From Phoronis australis (taxonomy: Eukaryota > Phoronida > Phoronidae): a DNA stretch of 57,309 nucleotides. The notes below the pieces were generated by a model, which was not told the DNA's origin, ran no database searches, and saw nothing but the letters and a program-made list of their open reading frames with translations. Positions 39,366-51,695 of the stretch are shown here, one piece after another. The position numbers were made by a program, and so were the translations under genes. The stretch covers positions 1 through 57,309 of the forward strand of contig NMRA01001095.1 of the NCBI GenBank assembly GCA_002633005.1. Reading direction: 5' to 3'. Numbering within the stretch: the first letter of the stretch is position 1; every line of letters starts with the position of its first letter.

Positions 39366-42300
39366 GGGACTGGCACCGAACATGAACCAGCTTGATTTGG
39401 AAACTAAACCTCCAGTCACAAAAAGACTACAACAGTGAGCCAAAGAAACAATGTACACGTAATTATTTATGTCAATTAGCCACGAACTGGCGTGTTCAAC
39501 GATTTAACATTAACTGACTGAAAGCGGAGCCCCTTGCAGCTTTCAAATGTTCAGTTTAATAGGAAAGGTAAATAAACAATGTTAGTGCCGTGTACTGATA
39601 CTTGCGTGGTTTTGTATTTTTTAATCAATAAATGTTTGCTATTACTTTTCTAGTCTATACTAAAAGATTGTACACGTAATTGAACATGTGGCTGCAATTT
39701 GACTAAGGCAGTGACACAATCACGGTGGTAACAAGTTTGATTACCATAACTTTTTATTCTTTCACAAACTTGAGGGTGGAGGGTACTCAGTAGCTACAAT
39801 CGATACTCACAGAATTTCTGCAAATTTCAAGAACGCACCACTCGCTTTCCAAGTGAACAAGGGGTAATTTTGTCCTAAAAGAAGGTTATTCACGCTACCG
39901 TACTGTACAGACAATTTTTTATGAAAAAGCAATGCTATTTGAACATAATATACGCTGAGCAAAGTGCAGCTGTACTCATTCACAAGTTGTAAATGTGGAA
40001 ACAAAAAATCAGTAAATAGGTGACCTTTGCACTAATGACGTACCTTGCGGGCTCACATCATGCAGTGTTATTCCTCTGTACCACGTCTGGGCACATTTAA
40101 GTGATTTACAGCTGATATCATTTTCAAATCTCGTTCTTAAAAACATTTGGCAATGTTCAACCTACTTCATACTCACATTGTCGCCATGGCAACCTGTATT
40201 TTGTGTTTGCAACTAATTTGACCATGTGAACACAGAAATAAAGGATTACATTGCAAGTTCACTTTGAGTGTCCCGGGGGTAGTTTAAGTACCCTACACAG
40301 TAGGTACATGGATCACACCGATATAGTTAAATATTCCGGGCTACCATCGCGAATCAACACGGAGCTACTACGGAAAAAGACGGTGCCAAAAAGACAAACA
40401 CGATGGAAACACGACAGATATAACGAGTTCCACGGGAGGTTTCCCAGGTTTGTTCGTGCACTGCCACACTGTTGTTGGCAATTTGGGAGGGGAGGTTTCT
40501 GGCGGGCACAATCCAGATTGCATTTTGTCTGTCATAGGGCATTTAGTGATCAGTGACATGTATCGAATGACATGGAATTGGTTTTGTGTGGTACCACGAA
40601 TCTATGAGGTTGCTCCTTTTCGGGGGTCTTTTTTTGGCTTCTTCCGTACCCATTCCATAGAGCAATTTGTGTGTAAAGGGTCATTCGATGTTCAGTGAGG
40701 TTCTGTTGTCCGTATCAGTTTTGGCCGGTAACTCGAGTATCTGCTCTAGCTCATGTTTAGCTCCCTTTTAAGGTCCCCAGGGGTCACATCCAGAGTGCAG
40801 ACAACGGCACACGTCCATCGTTTATTCTTGTACATACTGAGCTGGACGGTAGGTGCTCCTATCGTCAGATGTTGGTACCTCGTTCATCTATGCTACATTG
40901 TAAGTGCTCTTGGCTGCCGGTCTACATTTCCCTTATCACGACCGTTTTATGAAAGTTTAAACACTTAATGTACGCCCGAAACACTACACGCATTTATCAT
41001 CACAGGGATGTTGTCTAGCGCAAAGGTCACAGGTACAAAACTTGAAGCACAAGGTGGGCTTGAGGTTAGGACAAAAAATTACAGAACGTGCAACTCGGTT
41101 GATCAATGCTTGGCAGGAAACGGGTGCATTGTAGATATATTTAATGGAGAACCGAGGCGTAACCCGTTTACTTCTTATTTGTAAGTATGGTTTCGATCAC
41201 GTTCCTGTAATTTTCTCTTCCTTTATGCAAGCCAGCAACTTTCTACTAAATACACGAACCACGCCAATTCTGAATATAAGAGTGACAGATAAATACGTTC
41301 GAATAGTGACAAGAAAGGAATGTTCCTATTCAGTTGTTTTTTCCTGCCATTGTCTTCAACGTACCGTGTAGCGTTGTTCGAGTAAAGCACTACTCGGTGA
41401 TTTGGTTTAACATGTCATATTCTATCCTGAGCGACTTTGCACAGCAAATTAGGTATTACCTAGTGACAATGATTAAAAAGTTTTGGCATTAAATTTCTAT
41501 TTTTTGTACTTGAACAACAAGCGAGGAGGCTATGCTATTGTGACACCATTAAAGGTAAAGTTGCGCGCAGCTTACTTGAATTGAAACGATAATACTCTTT
41601 ATTTAGTCAAAATTTGGCAGAGATTGCTCAATAAATAGCCATTTTGCTACTAAACTCAGTGACCTGTAACTTTCATAAGGTAAGGCGCTCCACACAAATG
41701 GGCCATTTGACAATTGTCGTCATTGTTGGCAAACGACCCTGGAAACTGCAGGACAGTGTAATTATTGGCAAAGTATTGGACGGCAAGATTCAACGCGTTT
41801 ATAGGCTAATAATAAACAAGCTGTGTGAAATTCCACCAGACAAAAAACGTTCCAAAATTCCCTTACTGTGTCAATTTCATTCCCTCAAACTTAGTAACGT
41901 GTTTTGAATCGTGTGTCATCAGTGTAACTCTCACTGTAATCTTAAAAGCAAGTAAAGCTTTAACTTTGCGTATCAGCTGGTGTGTAAAAAGTTGCGGGTG
42001 ATAGATCACCGGCAACTTGTTTGGCCATTGTCTTGTACTCGACTTGTCATTAATTGCGGTTGTAAATAGCGTGGGCCTGATAGCAATGCAAATTCCAATA
42101 AAAGCAACTGACCACTGTTATTGTATTCTAAATTAAAAATAACTATCTCGTGTCTTCGAATTTTTGAAATCTGGACACTGCAGGGGAGGTTATTGAGAAC
42201 AATTTATTGCAACACAACTGGTATCTTGTGACGTCGTTCCACTCGTGAGCTTTATGGCACTCAGCATGCTAAGAAAGTATATAAAATTAATGAGTATATC

Positions 42301-44493
42301 AACCGGGAAGCTATGTTATAGCGCTGTGACTGATAACACAGGTTTTGCAGGTTACATTGAAAATCCAATTGTTTAAAATGATCCCACGTATTGACGTCCT
42401 TAATAAGAATTTGTTTTGTACCCAAATTATAATTGGATTGTTTCAGCCATAACTTAACACATGCTTAACGTAATTAGCCAATTACAGGAAGCTTTGTTGA
42501 GTTGACATTGAATAATATGATTCACTTCCGTCATTCAACTTGTCTAAAATAACAACGGTTGGCTTACTTGTTAAATCTAATGCAAAAGCACCCTAGCAGA
42601 TTTCGGATCCATTGTTTTTGAGTTCTTTAAGAATAGGGTCGCCATCTTTACAACAACACGTTTCAAAAAGATGATGTGGTTTGGAACTAGAAATTTTGAA
42701 TGGCGTCTCTGTTCCGATTTGTTCAGTTGGCCCTGTGCCGGCACGGCCACGTTCGTTTCTAATCAGTATCATTGGATTCAGCTTAGAAAACCGGTGAGGT
42801 GAGTGTTTTATTTCACCACTTTAATGTCATAAAAATGTAAACCTTTGTCAAAAAATGCTATTAACAAATTTGCTACTTCTTGCCATAGCCCCTGTTTGCT
42901 AACAAATGAAAAGTTCTGTATTAAGCGCGTAGACCAACGACACCACACGATAGTTATAACATGAGTCGTTAGCTTCCTGCACTTAGTGTTTCTGACGCCA
43001 TTTTGTAAATTGGAGGTCATTGACGACTACGGAAAGAGAAGATTCACAACACCGAAGCAGTTTAACTTACTATAAACGTGCACAGCGTTAGTTGCTTCGG
43101 GAAAAACATGATGTCCTACGAAAACGTTGGAGTCGTAAAGTCGACTGTTTGAAGCAAATTCCGGATTTGTCGAAGGTGTTGTTCGGAGGAAAAACGTTTT
43201 TAAAATTTTGGACAAAAATCGACTAACGCAGAACCCTGGAAATATATAGGTACTGTACTCTCTTAACTGAGGGCAAATATAGTAAAACAATCTTTGTTCG
43301 CTTTGCATACCAAGCTTGAATTCCGATGTTTATCCGCATGACTATACATGTAGTCCTTTCTCCGGAAGAAATAGCTCCCCTGGACCGACGGTGTCACCTC
43401 CATTGTTTACAATTAAGGTTATGTCAAACCATATTTAGTGAGCTCCATTCTAACTCGTATATGGAAAAACTAAGGATTGTCAAAAAGGAAAAGTATATAG
43501 TTCACGAAAGAGAAAAGATCAGGGATTTCAAAGCCTAACTTCAACGGAATTTTGTTATTTTAGATGTATTGGGCTAACCAGATATTCCCCCCAAAGCTTT
43601 AGTAAAATACGAAAACGCGATTTCAATCACGCAAATGTACATGTACATTAGAGAAACTCACAGCTATCAGAAAACACTTCGATTTGTAAAATCTATCACA
43701 AATTCATATTCATATGCGAGGTGTTCGTGTTAATTAGCAGTTAAAATGGTCTTTCACACTGACAAGCTAGCAACTTGCAATCTGTTATACTGGAGTTTCT
43801 GCATTGGGTGGGAAAGATTAAGTTGTTAGTTTGTTCTGTCAATTTCTTTTGTATGTTTGACGTTGTAATTTGAGGGTTTCTGTTCTAGCTTTAAATGAGG
43901 TTTTAAAGCCTTGGTATTTTTGGTTATGGCTGAATTGCTGTGACTACAAAGAGACTCCATTAGAAGCCTGCGCATTAATAAATTTCTGACATGCTGTTGA
44001 CTCCATGTATTTTTAAATACTAGGCCAAACTTACGATGACAAACAGAAAACACCCTCTTCATCAATCGTCCCTAGGACATTACAGAATGTTGATAGCTTT
44101 TCTTACATAATTCACGTCCTCAATAGAAGTAGCATAACATTACTTTGTGCCAACTTTTATTGGGACAACCGATAATTACTCTATCAACTGATTTAACAAC
44201 CAAATTCTTATCTTTTGCTCGATTGACGCTGTTGAAGGTGAAACTGCTATTCCTACAAAAATATATAAACACACTAAGCAATTTCATACACTTTTGTATA
44301 GTCCTTCACATATATCTTGAAAAGAAACAGGGAAGTATTGTTATGGTAATCCTCTAATTCAAATGTCATGCCTCTGGACATGGTGTGGCTCCTTAACCGA
44401 GAGACATTATCCCTTTATTAAAGGCATTTCTACTTAATGTTTTAAGTTCAAACACAAACATGTTGAAGTGCTTTGCAAATCCCTACTCGTATT
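39366..44493. other. Intergenic sequence, no gene recognised
   Basis: Five kilobases without a supported gene. Open frames of 60-100 codons at 40251-40556, 41644-41907 and 43326-43538 have no recognisable domain and no splice context I trust. A near-perfect 12-bp hairpin lies at 41991-42016. Confidence 0.45.
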
Positions 44494-44799
44494 TATAGGT
44501 TGATTTAGGTAGGGGCTTGGCTGCCACAAAATAAATAAAAAGCCGGAACGTGAGGAAATATTGAGCTCATTAACTAACCCGGGAAATTAACGTGCGGCTG
44601 AAACAAGACAGTGTGCAGCTTCAGTTTGCGTGTGGGGGCTCAGATCTGACTTCAAACAGTTTCACGTTTCTTTTTTTTAATGAGCATTGTCATAAGAAAT
44701 TCGAGCTAGCCTTTATATTTTAGGCTGCGCAACCCTGCTTTCCGCGGTTCCCGAGACAAATTGTTGGGCCCCTCTTATAATACCCTAGATCGGCCACTG
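44494..44799. mobile_element. hAT-type MITE, GGCGGAT family (copy B)
   Basis: Starts TATAGGTTGATTTAGGTAGG and ends ACCCTAGATCGGCCACTG. It is a diverged relative of 34311-34564: the block cgagacaaattgttg ... cctagatc is shared. Confidence 0.55.
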
Positions 44800-45730
44800 T
44801 ACTTGGCCTGTATGAAGGCTGTTATCGACGTAAAGTAGTAAAAAGAAAAACACGGAAAAACCCATTAAAATGATGCTGTGGTCAGTAAAATGTATTAAAA
44901 GACTTTTTTCACTGACCATTTTATGCGTTTTACCGCGTTTCAATTTTTAGTACTCCAAAGACCAAACAATAACAGGCCACCACTTTCGCACAAAAAACAA
45001 CTTGTAGCATACCCTGTCCTCACTGAGCATTTGACACAAAGAAAAATATAAAAATGGCCAGCATTGCCTCGTATAAAAACATAACCTACACAATAACCTG
45101 TCTTGACTGAGCAAGACTGTAATACATGTACCTACTGGTACATCTTCACTGATCAAGCAAACAGAACCTACAACTGTTGGCACAGCACTGTGAAAATCAC
45201 CGTGACTCCAAGGTCACAGTCATCCAATCCTCGTCACTCACAGCATTGCCTCGTTTTATTCGGATAACCTTTCGTTTATAAGAATTTGACGGTGCATGCT
45301 ATTCTAACGCAGAAGCCACCGTTGTACAGTTGCTAGGCGCTAAACTCCCCCTAGGAACCCGTAGTTACTGGTTCTTAGGCTTCACAGAGGTGAATTATGA
45401 TTCATTTAATTAATACGAGTGTGCATATAAAATTGTCCGTTATTCGTCAAATGCAAAGTGGGATGGAGGATGACCTTTTCGGCTAATCAAATGTCGGGTC
45501 AGTTGGGGGGAAACTGACTGACATCGTAGTATACGTCATCGCTGACCAAACGACAACTGGTCTTATTGGTCCCACAGTAATGGGGCGGTAACGCGACACA
45601 CTTGGGAAGTACATTATGTGTTGTGTTTAAGCAGTCCATTTTCAACCAAATTTATTGGAATGTGTTGATGACAGGTTTTCATGGTTAGTTAGCTTAGGCA
45701 TTTACTGTACATGTTCAGTTTAAAGTTATT
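44800..45730. other. Intergenic sequence
   Basis: No gene or repeat assigned. The minus-strand open frame at 44947-45183 has no recognisable domain. Confidence 0.45.
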
Positions 45731-45949
45731 AATTGTTATCTCTTGACATATATTTACAAACCATCCCAGCCCTAGCTAATCTTGAAGTTCCCCATTGGTT
45801 AGTTTTATATGTGGCGCACATTCTGATTGGTCGAATAGGTTCACTTGCATGTTATATGTTATATCTTTATACTACCACATCAGAAGCTTTTAATACATTA
45901 TACCGAGCACAAGTATTTTTTTCTACGAACCACCTCGGGTTTTATCTTT

Positions 45950-47150
45950 GTACAAATAATTTTATCCCTGTATTTAAAATAGGGACCCGTTGTTTTTAGA
46001 TAATTACAGGCCTATCTCTGTTCTTCCTGGCTTTTCTAAGATTTTCGAAAAACTTACTTATAATCAACTTCATGAATATTTTTAATCTAATGGCTTGCTA
46101 CATCCTGCCCAATATGGTTTTCGTGGGGGCACTCGACAGAACTGGCTTTAGTTGAAATTATGGATAGAATTGTCAAGGCTATGGAAAATAATAAATTACC
46201 CCTGGCCATTGTAGTTGATCTTTCCAAATCTTTTGACTCTTTAAGTCATTCAATTTTACTCGACAAACTTCTATATTATGGTTGTAATCCCTTGTCTATA
46301 TTGAGTCTGTTATTATTCATTATTTATATCAATGATGTTGGGAAGTGCACACGTTTCTTTGACTGCATACTTGATGCTGATGATTCTACTATTATTAATG
46401 GTATCCATAGCACATTGTCTGTTAATGAGTCACATACGTTTTGTGCGGAGCTGGAGAAAATTCAGTCTTGGTTATATGTAAATGGACTGGTTTTAAATGC
46501 AACTAAAACAAAATTTATGGTTTTTCATAAACCCCCAAACTGTATTGATGATTTTTATTTAAAGTTTAATAACTTGGAAATTGAAAGCGTTCGTTCTTTC
46601 AATTTACTTGGTGTTACCATTTACGAAAACTTGTTATGGAGTCCACACATAAACAATTTGTTGAGAAAGATAAGCAGATTCTGTGGTGTTCGTAATAACC
46701 TAAAACATTTCTTGCTCTTTGAAACATTGAAAATTGAATATAATGGTCTTGTCCTTCCTCATTTTAATTATGGCATTGTGCTTTGGGGGTTTGAACATAA
46801 TAGAATATTCAAATTACAGATCCTTTATTTAAGACTGCACAAATACTCAAAATAAAGGACTTGTATGTTGTTGCTATTATTACTTTTCTTCAATAAATAT
46901 GTTAACAATTACTTACCTTCATTTTTCAACGCGTTCAATTTAATAACCCGTGGGTCTGTTCATGAACATTACACTAGGCAACGACATCTCCTACAAACTC
47001 CTCGTTGTACTAAATCATTTGCTGAAGATTCAGTTCACAATGCCCTCTGGTGGCTCCATGGTCAGCGGACACTTCGGATCCTTCGCGGAGTCTCCATAAG
47101 TGTAAATTTGTATCAAGTGTAAATTTTGTCTGATCGTGAATAAAGTGTAT
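45950..47150 (+). mobile_element. Non-LTR retrotransposon (CR1/Jockey-like) RT fragment, broken
   Basis: Reverse transcriptase blocks in order: IPVFKIGTR and (after a frameshift) NYRPISVLPGFSKIFEKL, HPAQYGFRGG, VVDLSKSFDSLSHSILLDKL, FIIYINDVGKC, LDADDSTI (the catalytic YADD region), then LVLNATKTKFMVF and LLGVTIYENLLWSPHI. The longest open stretch is 46160-46855. The block between YYGCNPLS and FIIYIND, which should hold the GVPQGSVLGP motif, is deleted. A C-terminal stretch (LITRGSVHEHYTRQRHLL) follows at 46865-47122. The element ends near an AATAAA at about 47140. Clade is by resemblance only. Confidence 0.85.
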
Positions 47151-47330
47151 TAAAAAAGTGTTTAACTACTACTGAATTTCGAGTCAACTCTGACGTGCTT
47201 CGATGACTCGTAACATGTCAGAAAAGACCCGTCAGAAGATGACGCTGGGGCGTTCCATAGGTTCGAGTTCCACTGGGTCACACTGGGAATCATGTACGAA
47301 TTACGTCCAATGTTGATTTAACATCCACGC

Positions 47331-47500
47331 ATGTTTTTAGTGGCGAATTTAAGGTGGGTCAAGGGGTCATGCCCCCCCCCGAAAAAAATTGCCTAGATTC
47401 CATTCGGCAGTACGGGTGTGGGAATCGTCTGATGGGTAAAATCCTGGCTAATAATCTGCCATGCCCCCCAACGCAAAATCCTGGATCCGCCCATGTTTTT
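47331..47500. mobile_element. hAT-type MITE with 8-bp target duplication
   Basis: The element runs 47339-47492, from AGTGGCGAATTTAAGG to CCTGGATCCGCCC, with imperfect inverted ends of the GGCGGATCCAGG family. It is flanked on both sides by ATGTTTTT (47331-47338 and 47493-47500), an exact 8-bp duplication as hAT elements make. Confidence 0.72.
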
Positions 47501-48784
47501 TTCTATGACATGTGGGTTGAGTATCATAGAGGGGGTTGTGGGCTATTCTTTTTAGCTTGCCAACCAAAGCACCCAGATTGAGGAAATAGCTTATTTCCTG
47601 AATGTTTTCCAAAATAACATTTCATTCTTTATGACTGGTGGGAACGTTAACTACTTATTTAGTCGGAGTCGTTATCCCCACCTTATACAGTATTTCATAC
47701 TTGCAAGAATTTACGAAAGCGTATCTTACGGCCTTACCAGGAAGGTAGTATCGGAGACATGACAGTTGCAGGCTATCTAAATGTGACAATAATCTTGAAT
47801 CTTGGATCCATATCCAGCACTGGTCACGTTTTGGCAACTGTAGCTTTCGAAATATCGGTGGCAGATTCTCTGCACTTTTACATAATTTGAAACATGGGGC
47901 TACATGTACCTGCAGCCATCGTCTCTAGAATATATGCACTGTCCAAGTTAATTTCTTTTTTGGTGTATCTGCCTCAACCACAATGTTTCCGGTTACACCC
48001 TACTTCTTCGCCGCACTATTTACCTCACGGGTCTCCCCGATTCTATTTACATGTCTGGCAATCTCAAATGCATTGTTTTGTACCTACAGCCCATGAAATT
48101 GTAGCCGATACTCAGCTAAATCGGAACTGAAGGTCCATCGAACTTGTTCACAATTTTCCGGATTTGATATACATGTAAATTAGAAGAATGGGGGAAAATT
48201 AAAAAAAAACAATTTCTCATGTATTCATGGCATTTAGGGAACCTTAACTAGTCTTACGCGGTTAGGTTTTGGCTCTCTTTTCCTCCTTTTGAATCAAATT
48301 GTCTCCCTGCCATCGTATAGTGTCAATTTTTCGCCTAATGGTTTCCTATTGTAGTTACCTGAGTACCTGACAGTGATCCAAGCGAATGTTTTAAGTTCAC
48401 GAATTCGTCGTTAGGTAAAAATTAAAACGTCGATGCGACAAGTGAATATTAAAAAGGGTAACTTTTGAGTAGAAATGTTCTTTTAAAAAGCTAGATTTTC
48501 GAGCAGTTATCAATGCTGTGTTATTTGTGCAGATAATTGTTTTTACGCGACAGCACTTTCGACTTTTGAAGGCTCGTATTTGATGAGCAATTCGAATGCG
48601 AGTTTGCACTTTCAATATACGGACTAACAAATCCTGTTTAAAGAGGCGTTGAACCTGAAACCTCCTCAATAGCATTGGCAATTTTTCATGCTAAGGATGC
48701 CTGACTGTGGTTGGGGTTTAAGCTCCATTGTAAAAATGTTATGCGTGCGACAAGGTTTGTCAGTTGTGTGGTACATCCCGCTAT

Positions 48785-48870
48785 TATGATTATTATTATT
48801 ATTGTTGTTATTATTATTATTCTTATTATTATTATTGTTTTTCTTATTATTAGTATTATTATTATTTAAT
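48785..48870. repeat. TTA/TTG trinucleotide microsatellite
   Basis: About 85 bases of imperfect (TTA)n with TTG and TTC variants, followed by a short (ATAAC)n run near 48980. Confidence 0.9.
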
Positions 48871-49027
48871 TATTGTAGTGGCATAAGGGTGCCAGTCAAT
48901 ACATGATGTCAAATACAGAATATTCACCACACAACTCAGCCTCAATGGGCTTACTCAGTCACCTAATAACAATTAAACCATAACATAACATAACATAATG
49001 CACATACTCAAATCTGACAACTTCAGA

Positions 49028-49345
49028 TTAGTTTACAAACAAGTAATTACTTGTAATCTGCAAAGCATCTTTAATGAATTTTGCTAGACCTTTCAAGTTA
49101 TTTTGAAATATGTAGGGCAGAACCCGGTATGAATGAAGTTCGAATATGAGCATATATTTCACAATGAAAGATGAAATGAACTTCATCTTCAATTCCGTTT
49201 TACAAACACGACAAATCCGTTCACTCTCAGGAATTCCGAAGTACCGCCCCACATCAACATCTCGCGGTGGAATACCTGCTCTCAATCGAGCTATGACGGA
49301 CCTCTGAGACTCCGAGAGATGTAAAATGTATACTCTTCTACACAA
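49028..49345 (-). pseudogene. Antisense LINE remnant: C-terminal CxxC region of a non-LTR ORF2
   Basis: The minus-strand frame reads LSESQRSVIARLRAGIPPRD, DVGRYFGIPESERICRVCK. This is the pattern (RS-x3-A-x-x-R-x-G-I-x-P ... E-x-G-R-Y ... ER-x-C-x-x-C) found near the C-terminus of several invertebrate non-LTR ORF2 proteins. The usual E-x-E-x-H-F continuation is degraded to KMKFISSF. No RT core is attached. Confidence 0.55.
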
Positions 49346-49559
49346 TAGTCGTTTTTAGCAGATCTATATACGCAAAGTGCATGTATGTGTGCTGCCCGTG
49401 ATAAGAGTAGTTCTCCACACCTCCAGCATACAAAAACGCTCTGCAAGTCTGATTTAACGTTCTACATGTACATCTCATGTACACGATTGAATCTGGGGAC
49501 ACCTCCCCGTATACCTGTGAACCACTACAGCTGTAAAATTACGTAGATATATCAGTTTA

Positions 49560-49765
49560 GAAGGAAAATGTGTTTTCATTTTGTAATTAAGAAAGAGCAA
49601 GTATATTACTCTGGCACATTTTACGTTATTGTGAAAATTTGGTGTGTTCTGGCAATTTGAGCTGGTACTGATGTATCAAATGACTATATCACAAAATTAC
49701 GACACTACGTGCAATTTGTGACAATTTGAGTCTGCAGCGAAGTGTGAAAATTTGGGCCTTCACAA
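49560..49765. repeat. Dispersed repeat, copy 1 (TGACAATTTGAGYCTG family)
   Basis: Shares gtaattaRgaaagMg, attattgtgaMRatttg and gtgacaatttgagtctgca with the region 56460-56735 in the same order. A shorter inverted piece sits at about 53686-53735. The body is AT-rich and non-coding. Confidence 0.45.
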
Positions 49766-50285
49766 CACTATACGAAAACATGCTCCACCCTCACAGCAAT
49801 CTATTCTTTTCAGAAAATGATTTTTTACAATTCATTCCGTCCAGACTGTAATCATCAGAACATGTGACGACAACGTGAATACTGTGCCAATGGAAGTGAC
49901 GGAGATATCTTTTCAATGCTGACGAATTTTGTTCATAAATTCAGTTCAAGTGAAGTAACACAAAACTTTCAAAGCACTGGCTTTTCCGTAAGTTAAATTG
50001 TCACATTTAGCCTGCGTACATGTATATGCAAAACACGGACAAGATGTTGACTGTACTCGTTCAGCAACAATTCTTCTGAGTGAGATGCATACTTTTCATA
50101 AACAATTTCAAACAGTTACAAGCTCAGATTATAGTTGCCTTCTCAGAGCTTTGTACATGTATGTGTTCACAAAATGCATGTTATAAATAACCTTGAATTT
50201 ATTATAAGCGGTTACACATTTGTGCTTTAATGGTATTGTTGGTTTCTGTTATTAGCAATTATCTATCGGTTAATCTTAATTACAG

Positions 50286-50355
50286 GGTGCAGTCTAAAGA
50301 TTGTAGCCACGTCGTCTTTATCATGTGACTCTCAGCTCCGATACAGTTCAGATAA
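50286..50355 (+). CDS. LCCL-domain gene, exon A
   Basis: From attacag to gtaagt, phase 1 in and phase 2 out. Encodes CSLKIVATSSLSCDSQLRYS. It is assigned to the gene because its phase joins exactly to the next exon; its own sequence is not diagnostic. Upstream exons were not found. Confidence 0.5.
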
Positions 50356-50977
50356 GTAAGTCTTATGATAACACTCAAAGCGTATTAAGCTGATTTAAAA
50401 TAATCGCTTAATACACTCCTAACTTGAGGACAACATTCGCATATCATTAACATATGGGCATCTAGTGTAGGTTTTGGAAACACTCATCTGGGAAATTTGA
50501 CAACCCCGGTAATAGCACGTGCATGCGCACACCTAAGTGCTTGTGAACCTGAATTTCCTGCGCATTGGGTAGGTCATTTAAATTGGATGAATTAAGAATA
50601 ACGACAGTACATTGCACAATGGGTAAAACCAAAGTCATTTGCTAACACGTTTTTACTAATTTAGATACAGAAAGAAAAATTACAAAGGCACATTAACTCC
50701 AAAAATGTATAATTTTAAACAGTAATTGAGGATTGACAGCTAGACCGTCTTTACGAATTAACAATCGGTAATTCCGTATTTGCAACTGGCACTACTGATT
50801 GGCAATTCATAACAGAATGTTCAGTTTTATTGATTTTTTCGGCACTAATGTGCTTTTCTACTTAGTACAACGCTTTACTGTTAATGATTTTTTTCAAAAA
50901 TTTGCACGCAATTTTTCTAAAACAGAGCATTACATCTATTGTCATTTCTGAAAAGGGATATTTTTGTTGATTTTTAG

Positions 50978-51050
50978 CACAGACTATGTCTGTCCCAAGG
51001 AAAACTGTCCCAGTGACAAGATCGTGTATGGAACGTGTCATTACACAAGC
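50978..51050 (+). CDS. LCCL-domain gene, exon B
   Basis: From tttttag to gtaagt, phase 2 in and phase 0 out. Encodes TDYVCPKENCPSDKIVYGTC then HYTS. C-P-x-x-C ... V-x-G-T-x-x-Y is the first half of an LCCL domain, a disulphide-bonded extracellular module first seen in Limulus factor C, Coch-5b2 and Lgl1. Confidence 0.72.
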
Positions 51051-51374
51051 GTAAGTGGGTGTTACCAAACATGATCAAATACATCACGCCCCGCTAACGA
51101 TAAGTCCGCAAGAGGGCCAGAAGCTGCTTGTCTATGTCGTGGAACGATATAGCAAATGGTGTAATCAACTTTCCACGTTATTTCGGTCTCTTTGTATTAC
51201 ATGTATGTCTGGAAAAGCGGTTTATACACTGTACTTGTTGTTGTAAATATAAAAAAACAATTTGAAAGCTCGTAGTGCATGTTGGAAAAGAGAGTTACCA
51301 GTTAGCTTCAATCATTTGGTTGTAAACCATGGTTTTGTTTGTTTCACGTTTTATACTCTGTTTCTGTTTAACAG

Positions 51375-51523
51375 GATTCTACAGTGTGCCGGGCAGCATG
51401 GCATGACGGACGTATCATACCTTGGAGTGACAATGACCTGGACAGGACGGTCAGATGGACGACCTGCACTAGGCGATCTGAGTATTTCATGTCATTGCGT
51501 TATGGGGCTGGGTGGACTTACCT
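51375..51523 (+). CDS. LCCL-domain gene, exon C
   Basis: From ttaacag to gtaagt, phase 0 in and phase 2 out. Starts DSTVCRAAWHDGRIIPW. The S-x-V-C-x-A-A-x-H-x-G motif is the core of LCCL and joins directly to YGTCHYTS from exon B. The later part (RWTTCTRRSEYFMSLRYGAG) is not typical of LCCL and may be another module. Confidence 0.72.
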
Positions 51524-51613
51524 GTAAGTTAATCTAATGAGCGTTTTTAAGATCAAGTTTCACACAGCACATCGCTTGTTTTTTTGAAACTATTTAATTT
51601 TTCTGGTGTCCAG

Positions 51614-51695
51614 GTTAGTGTTTTGGTGTGAAACGTCCAAAGAAGATTCCAATACTCCACGCCGGTTTGCGACAATAATTTCAGAAGGTGGAAGG
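51614..51695 (+). CDS. LCCL-domain gene, possible next exon
   Basis: After acceptor gtgtccag the frame continues in the right phase (ct|g) with LVFWCETSKEDSNTPRRFAT and IISEGG. It stays open up to the 3' end of an antisense LINE at 51696, so the true exon end is unclear; gtggaa at 51688 is a possible donor. No domain recognised. Confidence 0.4.

Noticed and set aside
42699-42761. Short ORF MASLFRFVQLALCRHGHVRF near a gtgaggtgagt sequence
   Set aside because: It stops before the donor-like site, and nothing downstream joins to it. Twenty codons are not enough for a gene call.
43326-43538. Charged 70-codon open frame ending KYIVHEREKIRDFKA
   Set aside because: No domain resemblance, no splice support; composition alone is not evidence.
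47236-47290. B-box-like GGTTCGAGTTCC suggesting a tRNA or SINE
   Set aside because: No pairing T-arm, no A box at the right distance and no acceptor stem.
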